64,000 nt of DNA. Source: Ischnura elegans. Lineage: Eukaryota; Arthropoda; Insecta; Odonata; Coenagrionidae. Positions 38,801 through 50,800 of the stretch are shown here, piece by piece; within the stretch, counting starts at the first letter, position 1, and every line of letters begins with the position of its first letter. The stretch is from assembly GCF_921293095.1 (NCBI RefSeq), contig NC_060259.1:28713812-28777811 (forward strand), written 5' to 3'. Both the position numbers and the translations under genes were made by a program. The notes beneath the pieces are model-generated. The model did not search any database, had not been told where the DNA came from, and worked only from the letters and a program-made list of their open reading frames with translations.

Positions 38801-41800
38801 CAGACTGTATCACTGTTGGTGCAAGTTTGTTTACATGTTATTTGGACGAGTAATTTGGCAAAAAGAAGGTGAAACAAGTTGGAATGCATGGTGTAATGGC
38901 AAACAAAATATCTAGGTAGCATTATGTATTGGAAACAGGTCTTTCGATTTGGAAGTACACATAACAATTTTTCTAGTTTGACATGATTGTGTGCGTGAAT
39001 TGACATCCTAGTTACACCTAAATTTGACGTGATTATACAGTTAATTTGGTTGATTTCATAGTGTATATCATAAATATTTGTTTTAATATTAAATACTAGT
39101 CTAAACAAACTGGGCATAGCCACGGTGATAACTATATGGAGTCACCATTACACCATCTTGTTAGGTATAGTCATAATTTTTCATCAAAATGATAAGATGC
39201 ATCTGCGGGTGGCACCTCAAATGGCTAAAGCACTTGACCAAATATTGAAAGTTTCGGGTTCAAATCCTGCTCAAGGCATATATTTTTTCCCTGTGAAATT
39301 TTCGCACAATGAAATATTAGAGGATATATTAAAAGGCGCAACAATAGTCATTGTGTGTCATTTTAGTACCTAGTAAAATGGTGTTATAAAAATAACTGAG
39401 TACATGCAAAACAGATAATAATCTACCCACATTATTTTTTGTTATTTTAACCTACATAGGTGGAGCCATTGATAATAATCGACACCATTCAACCTACTTT
39501 AATTACTGTATTTCTTTCCCGCATACTTCCACCTTCACTGAAAATTTGTAACATGTTTATGGCTTATCATGAAGGCCCTAACGTCCTTGAAGAAAGCCAT
39601 TATTCACATTGAAATGAGGTAAGCAATGAAAATAAGACTGTTTAGATAAACCATTGAGTAAATAATGCTGAGTATCTGTTGTTGCAAGAAAGGATGGGTT
39701 TCACGACTAACTGTGCTTTAATTCTTATGAAACATGACCTTAACAATCAATAGTGCTCTCACCAGAATGAACGAACAAAGTCATTCCAAATTAACCTTCA
39801 TTCCCGTAATTTGCACAAAAATAGAGGAGATTGCATTAAAAAAACTACAAATGGACAATTCTACGATAATTTTACCTGGCAATAACGTCAATGATGAGAC
39901 AATGTATCAATAAGCACCTATGCATACCTGTATATACCTTTCGCCTCCTTTGTGAAGTGTCAAACCTGGTGGGAGGTTGTTTTCGCAGCTCACTTGTCCC
40001 TTGAAAATTGTGACACCTTATCGTTTCCCATTAGGGATGACTATTGATATCATACCAAAAGCGGAACGCTTTCCAATAGTACGTGTGAAACGCACCGAAG
40101 ACAAGCTTATGATAGGTTCCCAATCGACTCAGACTGAATCCACCTCCACCTCATGAACTTATTCCAAAAGATGTGCACCATTCACATTAACTAGCATAAT
40201 ATCTCAAAACAAACATTACCACTGATTGCTTTCATTAAATCCCTTGGCAAGACTATTCACTATACCCTTTTTCCAAACTGACGGCGGCTGGGTGGAAAAT
40301 AGCAAGTAGCCAATCAGAAGCGCTGCCCCTTCCACCTCTCCGTTCCCCTCCATCCCCTTCCCTTTTCTCCTCTGCTACCCTCCATCCGGCTGAAGAGCAT
40401 TACCAGCCTTGGGAATAAGGGTACTTTCAGGGGTGGCAAAAGATTCTTGGACAAACGCTGTGCTATATTCACAGATTCGGTATGGCAACACTGCTAGCTG
40501 GAGAGCGATCTGCACTGCACAGAGTTCGGAGAGAGACTGTGGGCTCCTACACACTTTCTCCTGTCACTCTTCTTAGATTAGCTAGAAGAGTGGGTGGGTT
40601 TCGATCATGCTCAAGGTCAGCCGCCATCAGTTCGCAAAAAGGGTATAGTGAAATATGTATATACTCTTTTTAAACTATCCATGGACTTGCAAATACTGAA
40701 TACATATTTTGTACATTTAAATTTCATCAAAGCATTTTATATTCAGTTATATTCTATATCTTTGGTTTTAGATACCGTATATCTCCGAATATAGTCCCCC
40801 CTTTTTTTCCAAAAATGGCCGCGGAAAAGTAAGGGGGGGGGACTATAATCGAGTGTAATCCAATTTAGCATACTAAAGGTGACCATAAAGTAATAAATAA
40901 CGGCATAATGGCTAATGTTCTCGTAGTCTTTCTATTTGAGTATATTTATGAGGATTATAATCGGAGATATTAGTAAATACTGCCACGTTTTACCGGAAAT
41001 TAAGACAATTTTTACCACAAATGTTGTAAAGATACGATTATTCCGATTCAAATAGCATATCGAATATGCGTTTTCACGGAATCCATCGGGTAGCCGCTAA
41101 TTTTTCATGGAAAAGTATTGTTAGAATAATTCAATCGACACTGATCACTTAATGACGCAAAACAGTAAATAATTAAAATGAAAACTAAACACACACTATC
41201 ATTACATTAATCGAACACTAGAATTGAATCAATAGTATATGTACCCGTCGCTCATTTAATAACTACACGATTTAAATAATTGCGAAAAATAAACAGATAA
41301 AGTGAACCTTTCGTGACGATTTTGCATTTCATTGCGTCCGTAGCTACTATACGTCCGTGCGGTTCGTGTTTACAACCACTGCCTTTACCGCCTTCACAGA
41401 ACAAGAATGCGCAATAGGTGATGCATTTGTTTCTGAAAAGGCGCAATAATCGACGACTTTAAACCAGAAGCGCCGGCATTACTGCATTTGATCGAAATAC
41501 AGCGACTCAGCATCGAAAGTGTAATCAATTTATTGAGGAATATCTTCAATTCGTCAGGGTAAATAGGATCGATAAATTACGTCGCATAAGGTTTCGCAAT
41601 TATTTCCGCGATATTTTCTTTATTAAAAATAATTTTACGTTCAACAGTGAGGTGATGGATCAAGTAGAAAGATGAGGATCAATCCTGCCGCAGATTAGAG
41701 GCCTTCAAAGACGGAGTTTCGATGCCAATTTAAAAATAGCCGTTGCAGAATACGCCGTAAATCATAGTATTTACAGCGCTAGCAAAGCGCTAATACATCG

Positions 41801-44800
41801 CGGAAGTCATTTCGGGGGTCTCGATGCGGCAGATTCAAAGAATTAGAGGAAAATATCGTCGAATTTGTGTGCAAATGCAGAGCAGAAGCTCTTTGTGTAA
41901 CTTATGCAATGATTCGCGACGAGGCATTGAAAATTGATATAATTTTTTTTCAGTTTTAATGTTTGTTGGAAAAAGTTTATTTCTTAATTTTATTACTTTG
42001 ATATTTTTAAGTCCTGTAATTTAATTGTTTTGCTTAGCAGGCATTTGATAGCAATATTTTTATAATATTTATAATTTATTTAACACAATTTTATTTAGAT
42101 TTCCTAAATTCTTCAGGTCACTTGGATTTGTGATGACTTGATGGGTGTGTTACACTGGATCTAAGGAAGTTTCAGGGCCAAATGCAATACTGTTTATGGG
42201 CTTTAAGTTAAAGCTTATATATTGACATTGTCTGTAGTCATTTGGAAATCAAAAATATTAATAATTTGTGAAGGTTTAAAAAATACAATAGCCTTGGATA
42301 CTTAAAAAAATTTCTCATTCCTTCATTACATCTGGTTAAGGAACTATAAATTACTGATACATGCAATGGATCACAACATGTTTTAGGTATAGTTATTTTG
42401 TTGTGATGGAAAATATGTGAACAGATTTGTTCTTAATCTTCACAGAAAATAATAGTTTTTATCGAATCTAGAATCTTAACTTGCTAACCACAGAAAAATT
42501 GCCTTCCTTTACATTTTAAAATTTTTCCCAAAACTGAGGTCTCAAAATTGGGGGGGGGGGACTATATTCGGAGATATACGGTATGTTTTGTTCAAAAGTA
42601 TACTTAGCAGTCTCATTGTCATTGACTTATTACCTGCATTCCCATTCTATTGTCAGAAAATATTTTACAGTGACAATTTCAGCATTTCAAATTTATGATT
42701 CTCCCATTCATTTTGTTTGATATTAGAAACCATCAGTGAAGGTAGACCTAGCAGGTTACAAAAGACATTTTCCTTACCACCCATATCTGATATTGCAACT
42801 TGCATGATGTGAAAAGAAACTAATAGAGGAAATTATATTCATAACAGAGGACAGTTTAATTTAACTGTTATGATAAATCTCAGCTGGCGTCATTGGAGAA
42901 TCTGAACACCCCCTCAATTTATAGCATAATACAATGGTTAAGATATAAAAAAAGATATGCCAAAATTAAAGTATGTATTGGAATCAGATACAAAACATAC
43001 CTTCTAATTAAGTAAGAAATTTCATTTTTATGGCAAAACTATACATCCACCCCGAATAAGTTCACAGATATTTAAGTTCAGAAGAATTTCCTCCAGGGAG
43101 TAGTCACCGATAAAAATGGTGCAACTAATCAAGCATTCGGCAAGGGATATTGGAAAACTGGTTATGAAACTTTTGAGTTACAAGTCTACATTGAGAAGCA
43201 CTGTACATAGCCAAAGGGCTTCTTTGCAGCAGTAGTAGGAGCTATGCCCTCAAAGCCTGATTCTGCTATCCAAAAATATCAATTCTTTATGTCCCTTTTC
43301 ACTCACTGAAAGCCTTCCCTATTCCCTGCTTCCCAATGCCAGGTCACTACTGGTAGTTGGCTTTCATGTCCTCCACAAGTATTTTACTGATTAAGGTAGG
43401 TTTGTATGAAGTATTTACAAAATATTCTGGCACTTACTTACCACAGAATCAAGGGACCCATGTTTAGGTCCTGTTATAGGAGAAGAATTTTTCTTCTGCA
43501 ATTTCTCCTAGATTTTATAATGTAATTTTAGGGGTTTTAGTAAAACCAAAACGCCTACTCTGTCATACCAACACACCAAGGTTAAGAGTACCTTAAGCAG
43601 CACCAGTATTGCGAAGAGAATTCCAAAATGAATTGGTGATTAGTGTTTTTCTCAATTCCAGAATATTTAATGGCATATTCGTTACAATGCCATACTGGGA
43701 ATGAATTTGATACCAAGTTATTGTCCTAGCTCCAGTGTCATAAGAGATCGTTGTCGCCTGCCACGTAAGTATTTGAAAAAAGATGCGAAGGCTATCATAG
43801 TAATAATTCTTCGCTTTAGAATTTTATTTCCTATTTTTTTTTAATGTATACATCAAATCCTTATTTCAAGAATGGAAATGCCACTCTTTCCTACCTTACG
43901 GTTCAAGCAGCACTACTCATTTAAAAATTGGATACAAAAATACATTAGCAATTCCATGGACTTGACAGGAAACACTTTTTGAAGGGGCTCAAGAGAACAT
44001 ATCCCTTCGTTAGTGCTTGAGTTGGTTTTGGGACAGGAGTGGGGAAAAGAATAGAATAGGTCTTGTTATACCTCACCTGGGTATAACCATATCCAACTTC
44101 ATTTAAAGCCAATGTTACAGATCATCAAAATTATACGTAATATCTATTTGGGCATTTGATTGGACAACTGATTATAATAGTTTAGAACATTTGAATCAAC
44201 ATCTATCTACCACTTTTACTCAATTAGAACTTCCAACCATACTTCAAGAACATCATTTGACCTTAGTGAAAGGTTTTGCATTTTCAAATAGCCAAAAAAT
44301 CACAATCTCTCTCTTAATGAAGGCCCGGTTTCCCTGGAATTCCTAAAGATTTCCCAAGGGTAAACTTCACAGCATGACAGAGTGGATAACAATTAGAGAT
44401 AAAGCAAATACTTCTAGTTCTAAGATCTCTCATACAATTAATTACCAGGAAATCTGCCAGTTTTAAAGGACTTTTCATCACTGAATGACAATAATAAATA
44501 CCTTATTCATCCAATTTCTTAAAAGTTTACTTTAGAATCACACCACCCCAGTAAATTTTCAGCCCAAATATTTGATTCATTTAGCACTAACATAAATTTA
44601 AAAAATAGTATTTTGGAATATTACAAATAGAAACTACTGGTGACATAGGCAGTTTATCCTCACTACTTTCTGATAAAGCAAGTAAAATCAAGTACTTAAA
44701 GCATTTCAATTCAGTGGCGTAACTATGGGGGGGGGGGGGGGGGGGGGGTGAGGGGGATAGATCCCCCCCAAAGCCACAGAGAAACAAAAAAAAATCTAAA

Positions 44801-47800
44801 GATATTGTCTAGTTTTGACTTGAAATAATTGCATCTGCTTTAAGTTAAATTTTAAGCGACAAAATGATATAAAATGTATTTCGGGCATGTCATTTTTCAA
44901 AAAATGTTCCCCGTTGCCTGGGAGGGACGGGAGGGGGGGGGGCGCCACCTAAGGACATCCCATCCCCCCCAAATCATATTCCTGGTCACGCCACTGTTTC
45001 AATTGCTTTATTAACTGTAATCAACTCCTATTTGAACACCAATAATGATATATGGATATAGGGGAACATTAAAATACCATGCCAATATACTTTTAAGCAA
45101 TCTTAATATAAGCAACGAAAACGTTCACATATTTGTGCCCTTGAGTTTATTGCTTCTTTCAGCTACTTGAATCATAAGGGAATTTAGTAGGCAACAAGGG
45201 AGAATAAAATATACTTCATCACAGGATTAGATTGGGAGCAGGACTCCAACCCATAAATGAAATTTTGTAGAACTACTTTGTATCAATCAAAAACTAATCA
45301 ATCAAACCCTTAAGATAACGTGTAATGCCACATTTTTTACCAAAAATGTTCCACAAAAGCAAGCACTTAATAAAAATCAAATCTTGGAGGAGAGTTTATC
45401 ATTTCCTTCATCAAAATTGTCAGGATAAATGAGTTGATTCATATGATGGCAGGACACAATGAGAAAAAGTACCACTATTTAACAATTATAGCAAAACATT
45501 GATAAACTCACCATGTCATCAGGCCCCTCACACGAGTGTCTATAAGGCAAACCCTGAAATTATTAAAGAGATAGATTGATTATTTAACAGTTCAAATAAA
45601 TCTAAGCATCAAACAACACAATATGATAAAATGTAATTAATTTAAACGCTTTGCTACTATTGCTATTTCTTAAACTTAGCCTAAACAGCACATTACGTTA
45701 TTTTTATAGCTCTCTGAAAACAAACTTGACAAACCAAATGCTAAGTTTGATTTCAGTGACTGCCAATTTCACATCATTGGCCTGAGAAACAACTTTCTTG
45801 GACCTACTATGACACCCTAGCATTTTTTAACACAAAATATCCTAATAACCCCGCCTACAATTTCCAAAATAAGTAAAGAATTTGAGGGATTTGCAGGGAT
45901 CATGTGGTTTAGACAGGTGCGGAAACAATCAAAAATTCTGGTGAGGAGGCCATCATTGCAGGCAAACACCCTCCACTGCCATTTTTGGGAGAGAAAATGA
46001 ATATGCCATGCTTCCCGTTGAAATTTTGACCATAACTTCCTATGACCATGAATCAAGGAACTTGGATAGTGCAGTTGTAGATTTATAATATTAGTCATGT
46101 TCTATTGCTCTGCTGGTTTACAGTAAAAGCTCCATTTAACCAGTGCTTGAAATCCTCAGAAAATTGCTCACCATATCAGGCGCTTGTTATATTCAAAGGT
46201 GCCTCTCTAAGGTAACGTCTCTACGATGGAGCCCCTCAATTTCCATACTCGCCTTGGCATACAGCTTTTCTTTTATATCAGTGCTATTTCACAAAAGAAT
46301 GAGATTGGCACAAAAAATTATTGGCGATGACCACCCAAGTGTGGCTATATGATGTTCGATCTAAAGTGATCACAGATCATCTGGGATTGTTAATATGCAT
46401 CAAATCTCTGTGTCATCGTCAAAACCAACATCAAGACACTGCCTAAAACAGTCAAACTGCATTAAGTTGCACAAGAGGCAGTCAGAGGTACATGTGGTTC
46501 TCTGCGCAAGCATTATCCGCAAAATTCGTAAACACTTATCATAGAGCTCTGGTGAGCAACTTAGTCGCACCAGGACCACCAATCAACATCAACCTTTTTT
46601 CCTCCCTCCATCTTTCCCCTCTTCCTTACTTCCTCCCTTCATTCCTCCACTTCAAACATTTGTTTTTGAGTGTGAATGTGAGTGACGTGAGGTATGTAAA
46701 AGTGAGATATGATGATTATGTTGGTAGACAATAAATGTCTAAGAATCACAAATGCCATGCACGTAACCACACCGATTAAACCACAAGACACAACTCACCT
46801 GAATGACTATATGGCTTGTCTCCAGTCTTCCCTCCAGGTTACCTGTCGTCATTCAGGGGCAGTGTCCTGAGGTTGCACGCAAGAGTCTATGAAAGACCCA
46901 CAACATTGAGGAAGACGAAGCTTCATGCAAGGAGAAAATTCAGTCTTCCCTCCAGGTTACAGTCCCTTAGGTCATTCGGGGACAGTGTCACGAGGTTGTA
47001 CACCAGAGCTCTATGCTACGTGTTTCCAAATTTTGCGGATAGTGCCTGCTCACGGAACTGCATGCCACTACAACTGCCTCTCATGCAACTTTGTGTGGTG
47101 TGACTGTTTGAGGCAGTGTCTGGAATATATTTTCAGTGATGGCACAGCAATTTGACACAAACTAACAATTCAAGATGATTTGTGATCACATCTCTCCAGA
47201 TAAAGCAACATGCAGCCATGCACTGGTGGTTTTTGGAAACAATCGCCAATTACTGTTTTGCAAATTTCATTCCTCTGTGAAATAGCACCGATACCAAAGA
47301 AAAGCTTTGTGTCAAGGCTAATACGTGAATCAAGGGGCTCCATCTTCAACTTTGGATATTACAAGCACTTGATGTAGTGAGCAATTTTCTGAGGATTACG
47401 AGCACTCGTTAAACAGCTTTGGCTGGATTCCGGCAGGGCATGGGGACATTTCTAATATTTTAAATATTTTATCTGCTCCTCTTATACTTATCCTCCACCA
47501 TACTAATTTTCTTACATCCCAAACTTCCACCTTGCAACTTTGGAACTTTCACTGTTGACCATTGGCAGTGAAGAAGCCTGAAGAAATTGTGGCACATTCC
47601 CACCCACGTACGAAGATAAACTTCCAAATAGGGTGAAACAATTAGCCCAGGCCAACCATAAGATAATTTTGTCAGCTACAATATGCACAATCATTGAATA
47701 CAATCTCACTCAACATGATTGGAAGCAAGGCAATTTTTCGTCAAAAAGGCATTTCCAAAAACTTTTTGGTACATGAATTAGCTAGCATACAAAACCAGGA

Positions 47801-50800
47801 TTTAGAAGCTTATTGATTCCATCCACATTAAATACTCTTACAAGAAAGTACTATATTATTAAGAGCAACTGCACTATTTTATGCATGATCAAGTCTGTTA
47901 CCAACATATTTACAAATATTTTAGAGGCTTCAAGCCAATCTAAATTACCATATTTTAAAGTATGCTCTCATGAATGAAACTGGTTATTTCATGTGATATA
48001 TGGTGGAACCAATCCATCATAAATGTAGTAGATATTTCTAGTTCCATTGAAATAATTTCTTCATTACTCGGCATGTTTCAATGATTGATGATTGATTGAA
48101 TGATAATTGAACTAATGATTGAGTTTTATGGAAACCATTATCTCAGATTAACATAAAAAAGTCTAAAACTGCTTCTGTATTGAAAATAATTGCCAATGGA
48201 AAATATTCCCCTGGACTTGGAATCGAACCACGGGCTTTTGGCTTTCTGGGCCACTGCCCAGACAACTATGTTATCCAGGTTCCTTGTTTACCATGCCAAT
48301 TTTACCAAGGCTCATGGTGCTAGATTGCTAGATGTTAGGCTCTTGCGGTTCATTAAGGATGGTAAAAAGAAGGATTTTGGGCTTCCAAGAAGCACTGGAA
48401 TGGGATTCCCCTTAACTAAAGCCCATATTCCCTCACAATGCCACCCTCAATGGACCACTAGGGCCTAGCATATAGCACCACAAACCTCACTACAATTGAC
48501 ATGGTAAATAAAGAACCTTGATAGCATATTGGTTTGTGCAGTGCCCGGAAAGCCAAAAGTCCGTGTTTCACTGCTGTTCATTTCAGGCTTGAAATATACC
48601 ACAGATTCTGAAACTTCTTCAAGAAATTATGGCATTGATTGAATAATTTTACCATAGCACAATATGGGATTCATTTGTGATTGGCATGATCTTGAATTTG
48701 CTAAAATTAATTTTTTTATAAGAGAAAAACTTAATACAACCAGAACCTGAATAAGTAAACACATTTCAGAATGATCAAATTTACATGCACCACTGTCATC
48801 ACCTAATTAACTCCACAAAGACAACAATAAAATGTAACATTGAGACAAATTGCTCACCTCAGGTACTATTTTGTTCAACATCATCTCCATGTCATCCCTG
48901 CAAATGGAAAAAACATCATGTAAATATATGGTGAATTAAATGACATGAATGACTACATTTTCTAACAAGTAGTGGTCTCAATTTCATTAAAGACATATTG
49001 AGATGACCAAAGAGTGTTATGTTAACAGTTATCATTAAAGTAAAACCAGATACTGTACTCCAAAACATAAAACATAGCCTTTCCTTTCCTCAAGTGAGAA
49101 TCGAAATTTAACGATGCACTGTTGTTAAATGTCCAAGAATAATTGCCTTTGATTAACAAAATAAATGCCATAGGGTCATGATTAAAAACTTAGCATTCCA
49201 CTGTAGTCAATGCCTCAATTATCAAGTTCATATAACCAAAGTGGAATGCAGATTTTTCAGTCATTACCCTACAAAATGGAGTTCCAAAGGGTATTGGCCA
49301 CATTCATCCATTACATAAAAAACAAATGTTATTGGTTACATTTCTGATACTTTATTGGTTACATTTTATATGTTAATGTTTTGGGAGACCTCAGCAAAAA
49401 AAGAGTAATTAAGTTTCCATGCAATGGTCTTCTTCCTGCTAATGCATTTTTAAGCAAAAAGAGTCACGATGCCTGTAATCTGTTTCATATACAGAAAGTA
49501 AATTGGGCTAATACACATGCTCAATCAAATAGCTGTCCCATAAAAAATGCAAAGAATTTTATAGCTAAGAAAAATTAATTTATCATAAAAATCATTTTTT
49601 ACTAAAACCTTTACAATGGTAATTATAAGGAGTCGAATACCTTCAACATCAATGGAAGTAATGGAAGAGAGAGTATTTTACAAAAAATGAGGTCCAAAAC
49701 ATAGATCTAGCATGTTCAAACACTGCCTTTACAAAAAATTTTGTTAATCATTGAATTAAATCAAATTAACAGAGATGGTATCACAGCACACACAGTGGAC
49801 TATTCACATAATCCATATTGTTATAACAACTGAATATGAAGGGATAATCATGATAAGAAAATCTGGCACCAATACATAAACCTCTAACAGTTAGTAAAAC
49901 TTGTTTAAAACCACAGTGTTTGATTTTAAGGTGTTCCACTATTACCTTATTGCTATTATTAATTTTGGGAATGAGCGAGTTCTGAAATAAAAGGTTCAAT
50001 GAAATGAACAATTGCGTATTTTACAGAAGAATCCCAAATAATCACTGAATGGTTCCACACAGTGTTGAAAAAACTATCGTCATAAAATTGTTTCCATTCA
50101 ATCTCTCATAAAATTTATACATAGGAATATTTGAAGATATTACAACCATTTAGGGTATCCGTCCAAACTAGAAACATAGCTACTTGCAGTAGTCACTTAA
50201 AAATTAGCTCACCAAGGATGAGTTTATCCGGTATTTTCATTAAAATGACTTTTGTTGTATGTACCCCTTAGGTACCCCTCATGCCTAAGAACAGGGGAGA
50301 GCTGAGAAGACTTTACAAATTCATTGAATCTATTGCTAATTAGTTAAGAAAGGTAGTTACAGATGGTCCCTCACCTATTGTCTGTAAAAAAAATCAAGAC
50401 GCCTGAGTTTGAGAGCTCTACTGTCTAAAGACATCAATTTTAATGCAACAAAAAGTAAACCATAGGGTATTAATTTCTAAGTTGGATTACTTTTAAAAAT
50501 TTCCCACCCCTTAGTATTTCCTGTAATTAAATTTTTTAGGAAAGTACCTGTTTTATGCATGTAAAATCAAGTTGCCCAACTTTGGGCGCTCGGTATTCCC
50601 GTAGTTTTTGTTTCAATAACATGGAATTTTGATGTAAGAAAGACAGAGCGATTATTAAAAGTTTGCAGAAAACAAATAGTTTATACCACTAAAATTGATG
50701 GATTTGTTGTAAACAACACAAATCTCTGCCAACTTCAAAACCAGTATATCAACTGAAAATTAAATGGTACTGGTGTATGCTGTACGATGAATTAAAGACT

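Larger units (their letters stand above)
32870..45511 (-). other. Intron 4 of the YjbQ-family gene (12.6 kb)
   Basis: It contains a MITE (33.4 kb), a MITE with GGTTCATACCA ends (34.1 kb), CR1-like and RTE LINE ends (35.0-35.65 kb), a giant foldback (37.9-38.7 kb), a tRNA-like repeat (39.2 kb), a CpG-rich patch with a CCAAT box (40.3 kb), a Tigger/pogo transposon (40.8-42.6 kb) and a hAT-like element (44.7 kb). I recognise nothing in 35.66-37.86 kb or 42.6-44.7 kb. Confidence 0.85.
45554..48857 (-). other. Intron 3 of the YjbQ-family gene (3.3 kb)
   Basis: About half of this intron consists of two inverted-repeat structures: a foldback of about 1.3 kb (46126-47420) and an inverted pair of tRNA-like repeats (48200-48600). 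I recognise nothing else in it. Confidence 0.85.

Noticed and set aside
38785-39123. 112-codon minus-strand frame in intron 4
   Set aside because: Cys/His/Asn-rich without a regular motif; inside an intron, with no splice or start support.
46400-47155. Two similar open frames (minus 46400-46582, plus 46925-47155) as a conserved gene pair
   Set aside because: Their similarity follows from the two arms of an inverted repeat; both have stops nearby and no known domain.
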